Assembly: GCA_025210295.1 (NCBI GenBank) | Contig: JAOASC010000044.1 | Coordinates: 62,001 to 126,000 of the forward strand | DNA length: 64,000 nt | Direction: 5' to 3' | Origin: Flavobacteriales bacterium | GTDB taxonomy: Bacteria; Bacteroidota; Bacteroidia; Flavobacteriales_D; Parvicellaceae | Shown here: positions 1 to 6,467 of the stretch, in pieces | Layout of the letters: each line of letters starts with the position of its first letter | Position numbering within the stretch: position 1 is the stretch's first letter | The notes under the pieces: model-generated | What the model saw: only the letters and a program-made list of their open reading frames with translations | The model's database searches: none | Told to the model about the DNA's origin: nothing | Program-made: the position numbers and the translations under genes

Positions 1-11
1 TATTAATTTAT

Positions 12-19
12 TACTTTTG
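12..19 (+). promoter_or_regulatory. Bacteroidota -7 box before queA
   Basis: TACTTTTG matches the Bacteroidota -7 consensus TAnnTTTG. It lies about 80 nt upstream of queA; any -33 TTG element would lie at or beyond the window edge. No Shine-Dalgarno sequence precedes queA, as is usual in this phylum. Confidence 0.5.
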
Positions 20-100
20 CAATCCAAAATTATTGTCGAATGAAATCAATGCGGAAGAAACTGTTGGCTTCATTTGATCATAAAAAATAAATAAAAACAG

Positions 101-1150
101 ATGAAATTATCACAATTTGAATTTGATTTACCAGAAGAGTTATTGGCTGAATATCCTGCAGATGTAAGGGATGAATCAAGGTTAATGGTTGTTCATAGAG
201 ATACGGGAGAAATTGAACATAAAATGTTTAAAGATATTATCGATTATTTCGATGATGGAGATGTTTTTGTGTTAAATAATACAAAAGTCTTCCCTGCTAG
301 AATGTATGGTAATAAGGAAAAGACTGGAGCAAGAATAGAAGTGTTCTTGTTGAGAGAATTAAACAGAGAAAGCTTATTGTGGGATGTTTTGGTAGATCCA
401 GCAAGAAAAATAAGAATAGGTAATAAACTTTACTTTGGAGAGAATGATGAATTAATGGCTGAGGTTATTGATAATACAACTTCAAGAGGAAGAACATTAA
501 GATTTTTATTTGATGGATCTTACGAAGAGTTCCAAGCAGTGATTAAAAAATTGGGGCAAACTCCTCTTCCAAAATATATAAAAAGAGAGCCAACGCCTGA
601 GGATGAAGATCGTTACCAAACAATTTTTGCTAAAGAAGAGGGTGCTGTAGCCGCTCCTACTGCTGGTTTACATTTTAGTAAACAACTCATGAAGAGACTG
701 GAGATTAAAGGAGTTGACTTTACAGAGTTAACGCTACATGTTGGTTTAGGTACTTTTAGAGGAGTAGAAGTAGAGGATTTAACAAAGCATAAAATGGACT
801 CAGAGCAACTTTTTATTCCTCAAGAAGCTGCAGATAGAGTCAATAAAGCTAAAGCTGAAAAGAAAAAAGTTGTTGCAATTGGTACAACATCTATGAGAGC
901 TCTAGAAACGTCAGTTTCAGTTAATAAAAATCTAAAACCTTATGAAGGATGGACGAATAAATTTATTTTCCCTCCTTATGATTTTAGTATCGCTGATGCA
1001 ATGGTGACTAATTTCCATACGCCTAAATCAACGTTGTTAATGATGATTAGTGCCTATGCTGGGTATGATTTGACGATGAAAGCTTATAAAGAAGCTGTTA
1101 AAGAAAAATACCGTTTCTATTCGTATGGAGACGCAATGTTGATTCTTTAA
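101..1150 (+). CDS. queA: S-adenosylmethionine:tRNA ribosyltransferase-isomerase
   Basis: QueA transfers and isomerises the ribosyl moiety of S-adenosylmethionine onto 7-aminomethyl-7-deazaguanine in tRNA, giving epoxyqueuosine in the anticodon wobble position. The 349-residue length fits the family. Diagnostic segments are visible: AAPTAGLHF at about residues 184-192, HKMDSE at 230-235, GTTSMRALE at 261-269 and [10 protein letters not shown] near 303-312. The ATG start gives the usual N-terminus with the [13 protein letters not shown] segment and no signal peptide, so it is a cytoplasmic enzyme. The gene ends at a strong hairpin terminator and is probably transcribed alone from the TACTTTTG box upstream. 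Nothing is missing or unusual. Confidence 0.97.
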   Translation: MKLSQFEFDLPEELLAEYPADVRDESRLMVVHRDTGEIEHKMFKDIIDYFDDGDVFVLNNTKVFPARMYGNKEKTGARIEVFLLRELNRESLLWDVLVDPARKIRIGNKLYFGENDELMAEVIDNTTSRGRTLRFLFDGSYEEFQAVIKKLGQTPLPKYIKREPTPEDEDRYQTIFAKEEGAVAAPTAGLHFSKQLMKRLEIKGVDFTELTLHVGLGTFRGVEVEDLTKHKMDSEQLFIPQEAADRVNKAKAEKKKVVAIGTTSMRALETSVSVNKNLKPYEGWTNKFIFPPYDFSIADAMVTNFHTPKSTLLMMISAYAGYDLTMKAYKEAVKEKYRFYSYGDAMLIL

Positions 1151-1172
1151 TAAAGTTAAAATAAAAGATAAT

Positions 1173-1207
1173 AAAACCTCATTCAAATAAAATGAATGAG
1201 GTTTTTT
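1173..1207 (+). terminator. Rho-independent terminator after queA
   Basis: A 13-bp perfect stem (AAAACCTCATTCA paired with TGAATGAGGTTTT) encloses a 7-nt loop and ends in a T run. It lies 22 nt after the queA stop codon. The right arm contains an in-frame ATG at 1192 that should not be taken as the rlmN start. Confidence 0.85.
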
Positions 1208-1224
1208 GTATTATTACAGTACAA

Positions 1225-2289
1225 ATGGATAAGAAAGTAGATATAAGACAGCTAACTTTAGAGGAGTTGAAAAACTATTTTGTAGAAATAGGAGAAAAAC
1301 CATTTCGAGCAAAACAAGTCTACGAATGGCTTTGGAAAAAATCATCAACAGATTTTGATGATATGAGCAATTTATCATTAGCGCTTAGGGAAAAAATGAA
1401 AGCGCATTTTGAAATTCGTTATTTAACAATAGCTGAATCTCAAAAAAGTAGTGATAAGACCATTAAGAGTGTTTTTAAACTTTCCGACGGAGCTGTGGTC
1501 GAAGGGGTGTTGATTCCTACTTCAAAAAGAATGACAGCATGCATTTCAGTTCAGGTAGGTTGTAGCTTAGCGTGCGACTTTTGCGCGACAGGAAAATTAA
1601 AACGCGTAAGAAATTTAAATCCTGATGAAATTTATGATCAAGTAGTACTGATTAATAATCAGGCTATTTCTGAATATGGAATTCCGCTATCAAATATTGT
1701 CTATATGGGGATGGGGGAGCCTTTGCTGAATTATAAAAATATGCGACATTCTATTGATAAAATAACGCATGAAGATGGCTTAGGGATGTCGCCCAAAAGA
1801 ATTACTGTTTCGACGGCAGGTATTGCGAAAATGATTGAAAAATTAGCAGATGATGAGGTGAAATTTAATTTGGCACTTTCATTACATGCTGCTAATGATG
1901 TAAAACGCTCTAAAATTATGGAGATTAATGATTCTAATTCGTTAAGTGAGTTAGCAAAATCATTACGTTATTTTCATAAAAAAACAGGAAAACGCGTCAC
2001 TTTTGAATACATCGTTTTTAAAGATTTTAATGATGAGATTGAAGATGCACAAGAGTTGGCTGAATTTTGTAAAAATGTACCATGTAAAGTGAATATTATA
2101 GAGTATAATTCTATTGATGGTGGAATTTATCAGCAGGCAGAAATGAAGAAAGTAGATGCTTTTGCTCAGCATTTAGAAAGAAAAAATATTATTGTAAATA
2201 TTAGAAGGAGTAGAGGGAAGGATATTGATGCAGCTTGTGGTCAATTGGCTAATAAAAATGAAGTAGTTATAGATAAGCAATATAAATAA
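1225..2289 (+). CDS. rlmN: 23S rRNA (adenine-2503-C2)-methyltransferase RlmN
   Basis: RlmN is a radical-SAM enzyme that methylates C2 of A2503 in 23S rRNA and A37 of some tRNAs. The chosen start gives 354 residues. The radical-SAM cluster motif CxxxCxxC (CSLACDFC) is at about residues 113-120, the MGMGEP glycine-rich segment at about 161-166, and the essential methyl-carrying cysteine in AACGQL near residue 338, so all catalytic cysteines are present. An earlier in-frame ATG at 1192 lies inside the queA terminator hairpin and would add 11 hydrophobic residues not typical of the family; the ATG at 1225 opens with MDKKVDIRQL, which fits better. Confidence 0.96.
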   Translation: MDKKVDIRQLTLEELKNYFVEIGEKPFRAKQVYEWLWKKSSTDFDDMSNLSLALREKMKAHFEIRYLTIAESQKSSDKTIKSVFKLSDGAVVEGVLIPTSKRMTACISVQVGCSLACDFCATGKLKRVRNLNPDEIYDQVVLINNQAISEYGIPLSNIVYMGMGEPLLNYKNMRHSIDKITHEDGLGMSPKRITVSTAGIAKMIEKLADDEVKFNLALSLHAANDVKRSKIMEINDSNSLSELAKSLRYFHKKTGKRVTFEYIVFKDFNDEIEDAQELAEFCKNVPCKVNIIEYNSIDGGIYQQAEMKKVDAFAQHLERKNIIVNIRRSRGKDIDAACGQLANKNEVVIDKQYK

Positions 2290-2333
2290 AACTTTTTTAG
2301 GTAGTATTAATTAAGAATTAAATCAAAATAAAA

Positions 2334-2756
2334 ATGACAAAAATAAGTACCAATAAAGCACCAAAACCAGTAGGGTTGTATCCACATGCACGTAAAGTCG
2401 GTAATTTATTATTTTTATCTGGTGTAGGACCAAGAGTGGCAGGTTCCGATGGTTCAGATTCTAAGGTTCCTGGTTTAGAGTTAGACAAGAATGGGAATTT
2501 TCTTGAATTTGATTTCGAAGCACAGTGTAGAGCTGTATTTGATAATGTCAAAGTGATTCTTGAAGAGAGTGGATCGAGTTGGGACAAATTAGTGGATGTT
2601 ACTGTCTTTTTAGTGAATATGAAGCGTGATTTTCATACTTACAATCGTGTGTATGCTGAATATTTTAAAGACAACCAACCTTGTAGAACAACTGTAGAGA
2701 TTAACTCATTGCCAACGCCTATTGCCATAGAGTTGAAGTGTGTGGCAGAAGTGTAA
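2334..2756 (+). CDS. RidA/YjgF-family protein, 2-aminomuconate deaminase-like
   Basis: A 140-residue member of the RidA (Rid/YER057c/UK114) family, small trimeric enzymes that hydrolyse enamines and imines. The C-terminal CRTTVEINSLP segment near residue 115 carries the substrate-binding arginine of the family. The N-terminal YPHARKVGNLLFLSGVGPR and the glycine/serine-rich insertion around residues 36-52 resemble the 2-aminomuconate deaminase (AmnD) subgroup more than canonical RidA. No kynurenine or aminophenol pathway genes lie nearby, so the exact substrate is not shown. It is transcribed after rlmN with a 44-nt gap. Confidence 0.88.
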   Translation: MTKISTNKAPKPVGLYPHARKVGNLLFLSGVGPRVAGSDGSDSKVPGLELDKNGNFLEFDFEAQCRAVFDNVKVILEESGSSWDKLVDVTVFLVNMKRDFHTYNRVYAEYFKDNQPCRTTVEINSLPTPIAIELKCVAEV

Positions 2757-2787
2757 TCCGCTTCGTGTGCTCAAGAACCAAGTGAGG

Positions 2788-3474
2788 TTAATCAAAAGAG
2801 TAATACCAAGCTTTGTATTTATTGGAGTGTAATTGATGGATAATAGAGTCAGTGGCAATCATTTTTCTGGCACTGTCTCTAAAGTGATTCAGAGAAGGGG
2901 TTTCTAGTAGGTAATCTTCAACTATTTTCTCAAATGCAGGTAGGTGTTTTGGTGTTAATTGAGGGTATGCTTTTTCTAGAGGAGCTCTAACAATCTGTTC
3001 AATATAGTTGTCGTACTCTTCTTCTGCTTTTTTTATCATAGCTTCCTTTTTTACCCTTAAATTTTCATCTTTAGGTAAGCTTCTAAATCCACAAGTGACC
3101 CAGCCAGGACCATTAACTTTATAAGCAAAAAATAAAAACATAAAATGTTTTTGTTCAGGATTGGGAGCTTTTAAGTTGAAGCGGTTAATTAGATTTTCTT
3201 TAATTGAGTCGTAATTGCCTTCTAAAGTTTGTGCCAGTAGAATGTCAAACTTATTGTTAAGTGTGTCAATTTCTTTTTCTAAGCTATCAATTTTGGATTG
3301 TAGCCCCTTTTGTGCTATTAATGAAACAAGCTGACCATGAGTTCTGTTAATACTATCTTTAATTCCGATAATTGAGCATTCTATATCAAATGAGTTTCGA
3401 GGCTCTTTTTTTTCTTTACAACTAAATAGAATTAAAATAGAAAAGATAAAATAGGGGAGTCGTTTAATTCGCAT
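2788..3474 (-). CDS. Predicted lipoprotein of unknown function
   Basis: I do not recognise this 228-residue protein. It opens with a short hydrophobic segment ending in LILFSC, a lipobox with the acceptor cysteine at residue 19, so it should be a membrane-anchored lipoprotein. Residues about 45-75 are rich in heptad-like leucines and charges (QSKIDSLEKEIDTLNNKFD) and probably form a short coiled coil. The rest is helical and charged, with an FxFFAYKVNGPGW segment near residue 110 that might be a conserved core. It lies 15 nt downstream of the DUF4293 gene on the same strand and is probably in the same transcript. Confidence 0.7.
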   Translation of the reverse strand: MRIKRLPYFIFSILILFSCKEKKEPRNSFDIECSIIGIKDSINRTHGQLVSLIAQKGLQSKIDSLEKEIDTLNNKFDILLAQTLEGNYDSIKENLINRFNLKAPNPEQKHFMFLFFAYKVNGPGWVTCGFRSLPKDENLRVKKEAMIKKAEEEYDNYIEQIVRAPLEKAYPQLTPKHLPAFEKIVEDYLLETPSLNHFRDSARKMIATDSIIHQLHSNKYKAWYYSFD

Positions 3475-3489
3475 GGTTTTAGTTTGAGA

Positions 3490-3948
3490 TTATCTCAATC
3501 TATCCATAGATCGAACTAATTTCTCATCTGCTTTAATTCCTCTGTTGGCAAGGAATTGAAATGCAAGTGCCGCAACAGGTAAGAACATTCCTGCGCCATA
3601 AGATATTTGGGTTTCCATGATTCCTAATTTGTTGGCAACACCGGTCGCGTCAAAAGAAATAAAAATCAAAGTAACGATAATCAATAAATAATTGATTTTA
3701 CCAAATGCCAATTGCTTTTTTCTGTTTTTAAACTGAGCAATAGTCATTATCCCTAGACCCATAGAAGCTCCCAGTGTAACGTAGTATGGAAACCAAGGGC
3801 TGGCTTTCGAAATGTTTTCAGAAACACCCAATGCCCCTAACGTCCCAACAGTTTCTTCAATAGGGTAGGTCGCAAAAGGAAAAACAAAGCTTAACCCTAG
3901 ACAGATAACTAATAGCGCTAAGTATACGGTTTGGATACGTTGAATCAT
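3490..3948 (-). CDS. DUF4293 family membrane protein
   Basis: This 152-residue protein has four predicted transmembrane segments, at about residues 8-28, 50-72, 83-103 and 110-132. The MIQRIQTVYL start and the basic RSMDRLR C-terminus are typical of DUF4293, a Bacteroidota-restricted membrane family with no established function. A TATCTTTG box 18 nt upstream on the minus strand is the likely promoter for this gene and for the lipoprotein gene that follows it. Confidence 0.88.
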   Translation of the reverse strand: MIQRIQTVYLALLVICLGLSFVFPFATYPIEETVGTLGALGVSENISKASPWFPYYVTLGASMGLGIMTIAQFKNRKKQLAFGKINYLLIIVTLIFISFDATGVANKLGIMETQISYGAGMFLPVAALAFQFLANRGIKADEKLVRSMDRLR

Positions 3949-3966
3949 AATTTTTTAGTGTTTACA

Positions 3967-3974
3967 CAAAGATA
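3967..3974 (-). promoter_or_regulatory. Bacteroidota -7 box before DUF4293 gene
   Basis: On the minus strand the sequence reads TATCTTTG, an exact TAnnTTTG match, 18 nt upstream of the ATG of the DUF4293 gene. The spacing implies a very short 5' leader. Confidence 0.5.
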
Positions 3975-4050
3975 CTATTTGTTAGGAATCAATTCATGCG
4001 TTTTAACGAAATTTGTAACAAAAATTGCACAGAGCTACTTAAACAAATAC

Positions 4051-4058
4051 TATTTTTG
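4051..4058 (+). promoter_or_regulatory. Bacteroidota -7 box before nitroreductase gene
   Basis: TATTTTTG matches TAnnTTTG. A TTG lies at 4025-4027, 23 nt upstream, within the range reported for the Bacteroidota -33 element. It should drive the nitroreductase gene and the small membrane protein after it. Confidence 0.55.
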
Positions 4059-4087
4059 TAGCTCAAATAAACATTAAGTAATATTCT

Positions 4088-4678
4088 ATGAAATATAATT
4101 TAAGCGAAATCACTGAGGTTATTAAAAACAGAAGAACAATTTATCCTGAAATGTATTCTTCTCGTAAAGTTCATCGAGAAATCATAGAAGATTTATTGAA
4201 TAATGCTATTTGGGCACCTACTCACGGGATGACTCAGCCATGGAGATTTACTGTGTTTATGGAAGAAGGTTTAGAGCGGTTAAGTAGTTTTCAAAGTAGC
4301 TTGTATGCTGATTTGTTTACAGGAGATCAGTATAATGAAATGAAGTTTAATAAGTTGAAAAATAGACCTTTGTTGGCTTCTGCAGTTATTGCTGTGAGTG
4401 TTGTAAAAGATAAACGAGGGAAAATACCATTTATAGAAGAGGTTGAAGCTGCTTCTTGTGCAATACAAAATATGCATTTAACGGCAACAGCTTATGGTTT
4501 GGGAGCGTTTTGGGCAAGCCCAAAATTAATTGGAAGACCTGAAATGAAAACGTTTTTAGAACTAGAAGATGAGGAAGAATGTATTGCGTTGTTTTATGTA
4601 GGATATCCTCAACTAGAAGAGTGGCCAAAGGGACAGCGTAAACCAATTGAATACCTCACTAAATGGGTAAATGAATAA
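4088..4678 (+). CDS. Nitroreductase family FMN-dependent oxidoreductase
   Basis: This 196-residue protein has the nitroreductase fold pattern: an N-terminal NRRTIYPEMY segment contacting the FMN phosphate, the AIWAPTHGMTQPWRF segment at about residues 40-54, and a C-terminal GYPQLEEWPKGQRKP segment like the usual GxP......R motif. Family members reduce nitroaromatics, quinones or flavins with NAD(P)H as flavin-bound homodimers. The RRTIYPEMYSSRKV start diverges slightly from the common RRSxRxF pattern, as in the YdjA/TdsD-like branch. The substrate cannot be told from the sequence. It sits 11 nt before a small membrane protein gene. Confidence 0.92.
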   Translation: MKYNLSEITEVIKNRRTIYPEMYSSRKVHREIIEDLLNNAIWAPTHGMTQPWRFTVFMEEGLERLSSFQSSLYADLFTGDQYNEMKFNKLKNRPLLASAVIAVSVVKDKRGKIPFIEEVEAASCAIQNMHLTATAYGLGAFWASPKLIGRPEMKTFLELEDEEECIALFYVGYPQLEEWPKGQRKPIEYLTKWVNE

Positions 4679-4689
4679 GATAGTTTCCT

Positions 4690-5055
4690 ATGGACGATAT
4701 GAATGAAGGGATTTTGAGGGTAACTAACCACCAAACTCATCCAACTAACAAAAATTATAAAGTATTCTTCTTTTATATTGAAGAACAAGCTGACTATTTC
4801 GAAAGCTTGTTGAAAGAAAAAGGGATATGGTTTGAAAGAGATCTAGAAGAAAATAGAGGAAAGCAAATGCATCTTTTTGGGATTAAAATGACCAATTTAA
4901 GGGAAGTAGATCAGCTTAATTATTTGGCTATTGGGAAATATCGAAAGCCAATTTTTCAAAATAAATACATCCGATATGGTGTTGTGATTTTTGGCCTTAT
5001 AATTTTTATTCTAGGCATAATCGGTTACCTTTTAAGTCCTGTTTATCAAAATTAA
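4690..5055 (+). CDS. Small membrane protein, unknown
   Basis: This 121-residue protein has a soluble, charged N-terminal portion (residues 1-95) and one long hydrophobic stretch at about residues 96-118 (VVIFGLIIFILGIIGYLL) that should anchor it in the membrane. The N-terminal part, with FFYIEEQADYFESLLKEKGIWFERD, has the feel of a small ferredoxin-like signal-transducing domain of the DUF2007 type, but this is only an impression. The start could be the first ATG or the ATG three codons later. It follows the nitroreductase gene by 11 nt and is probably cotranscribed with it. Confidence 0.72.
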   Translation: MDDMNEGILRVTNHQTHPTNKNYKVFFFYIEEQADYFESLLKEKGIWFERDLEENRGKQMHLFGIKMTNLREVDQLNYLAIGKYRKPIFQNKYIRYGVVIFGLIIFILGIIGYLLSPVYQN

Positions 5056-5200
5056 CACTTTTAATGATGGTTTTTATTTGCTTGCAAATCAGTTGTTTAT
5101 AAAATAAAATGTCAAATTGTTTAAGTTTTTAACAATTATTGAAACAATTGTTAGTAACTTGCGTTCTGTAAGAAGAGCCAAAGCGTAGTATTTAGCTCTG

Positions 5201-5233
5201 AAAACAACAACAACACAACAACAAAAGCAGCAA
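5201..5233 (+). promoter_or_regulatory. CAA-rich leader upstream of glucosaminidase gene
   Basis: The 33 nt directly before the ATG are built from repeated ACA/CAA units without any Shine-Dalgarno sequence and with almost no potential for secondary structure. CAA-rich leaders are known translation enhancers in other systems; the same role here is inference. Confidence 0.4.
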
Positions 5234-6160
5234 ATGAAAAATATAGTAATTCTCATATTATTGAGTTTTATTTCTTTAAGTGCATTAGCACAACCATCTG
5301 AGCGTTTTCTTACGCGTCAAGATTACATTGAAAGGTGGAAAGATGAGGCTATTTCGCAAATGGTAAAGTATAAAATACCTGCTAGCATCACTTTGGCTCA
5401 AGGTATTTTAGAAAGTGGCAATGGAAATTCTGAATTGGCAAAATATGCTAATAACCATTTTGGGATTAAGTGTCATGGTTGGGACGGTCCAGGTGTTTAT
5501 AAGGACGATGACAAAAAAGATGAGTGTTTTAGAAAATACGCTGACGCTTTTCAATCTTTTGAGGATCATTCTAAATTTTTAGCACATAGAAAAAGATATG
5601 CAAGTTTGTTTGTGTTAGAAATTACAGATTATGAGGGATGGGCCAAAGGGCTGAGAAAGGCTGGTTATGCAACAAACCCAAAATATGCTAATTTATTGAT
5701 TGATTTAATCGAAGATAATGGATTGTATCAATATGATCGAATGGAGGCTGTTGTTGTTGATAGCGAGCCAGGAAAAGTCTTGGAGCTGCCTCAAAATGAA
5801 TTAGTGTTACCAGCAATTCAACCGGTTAAGCATACCGTTTTACTAGCACAGAAAGTAAGGTATATTCAAGCAGTAAAAGGAGATACTTATTATAAAATAG
5901 CTAAGGAGTTTGATATGGCTTTGTGGCAATTGTATAAGTACAATGATTGTGATAACAATACTAAATTAAAAGAGGGAGAACGTATTTATCTACAACCAAA
6001 ACGAAATAGAGGAAAGAAAAAGTATCATACCATTTTATCGGGAGAAACCTTAAGAAGCATTGCTCAAGAAGAGGGCGTAAAGTTGAAACGAATTTTAAAA
6101 AAGAATGGAATGACTTTAGCTAGTGAATTAGTTGTTGGTCAGAAAATAAAACTAAAATAA
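5234..6160 (+). CDS. Secreted glucosaminidase with two LysM domains
   Basis: A 308-residue cell-wall hydrolase. Residues 1-20 form a signal peptide ending in ALAQ. Residues about 27-165 are a glucosaminidase (endo-beta-N-acetylglucosaminidase, FlgJ/LytG-like) domain, with the probable catalytic glutamate E60 in AQGILESGNGNS and the NHFGIKC and YADAFQSFEDHS segments. Two LysM peptidoglycan-binding modules follow, at about 200-255 and 262-308. It should cleave peptidoglycan glycan strands in the periplasm. It is preceded by an unusual CAA-rich leader and followed by a hairpin terminator, so it is probably a single-gene transcript. Confidence 0.93.
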   Translation: MKNIVILILLSFISLSALAQPSERFLTRQDYIERWKDEAISQMVKYKIPASITLAQGILESGNGNSELAKYANNHFGIKCHGWDGPGVYKDDDKKDECFRKYADAFQSFEDHSKFLAHRKRYASLFVLEITDYEGWAKGLRKAGYATNPKYANLLIDLIEDNGLYQYDRMEAVVVDSEPGKVLELPQNELVLPAIQPVKHTVLLAQKVRYIQAVKGDTYYKIAKEFDMALWQLYKYNDCDNNTKLKEGERIYLQPKRNRGKKKYHTILSGETLRSIAQEEGVKLKRILKKNGMTLASELVVGQKIKLK

Positions 6161-6240
6161 AGATTACAAACATATTGCGATAAAAACAAAATCGCTAAAC
6201 GCGTGAGGTTGATGAGTGTTGATTTGTTTTTGTTTGTTGT

Positions 6241-6276
6241 AAAAGCCCTGTTCTTGTTGTGAACAGGGCTTTTAGT
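6241..6276 (+). terminator. Rho-independent terminator after glucosaminidase gene
   Basis: A 13-bp perfect stem (AAAAGCCCTGTTC / GAACAGGGCTTTT) with a 7-nt loop stands 80 nt after the glucosaminidase stop codon. The preceding 80 nt hold no gene. Confidence 0.8.
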
Positions 6277-6299
6277 TTATTAAATAATCTAAAGTAACG

Positions 6300-6467
6300 A
6301 TGAAGTTATATGGTATTAGTGGCTTAGGAGCAGATAAACGTGTGTTTAACTTACTGAAGTTAGAATATAAAGTTCATTGTGTTGATTGGATTAAGCCTTA
6401 TAAAAAGGAGTCGCTTGAAAGTTATGTCGGTCGCTTATCAGAGGTGGCGAAAAAAACTAGCGAATAA
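6300..6467 (+). pseudogene. Truncated alpha/beta-hydrolase remnant
   Basis: A 55-codon open frame from ATG to TAA encodes the N-terminus of an alpha/beta-hydrolase: it begins MKLYGISGLGADKR and continues with VHCVDWIKPYKKESLESY. This is the first beta strand and oxyanion GLGAD region followed by the Wxxx...ESLxxY segment of the family, and it aligns with the first 55 residues of the full-length hydrolase encoded at 51766-52455. The nucleophile elbow (GxSxG), acid and histidine are all missing. The frame overlaps the 3' end of the convergent secreted-protein gene by 11 nt, and no further hydrolase sequence follows, so it looks like a gene cut off by a rearrangement. A functional micro-protein cannot be excluded. 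Confidence 0.75.

Noticed and set aside
5128..5160. AACAATT-N8-AATTGTT inverted repeat before the glucosaminidase gene
   Set aside because: Short AT-rich arms and no T run, so neither a terminator nor a clear operator.
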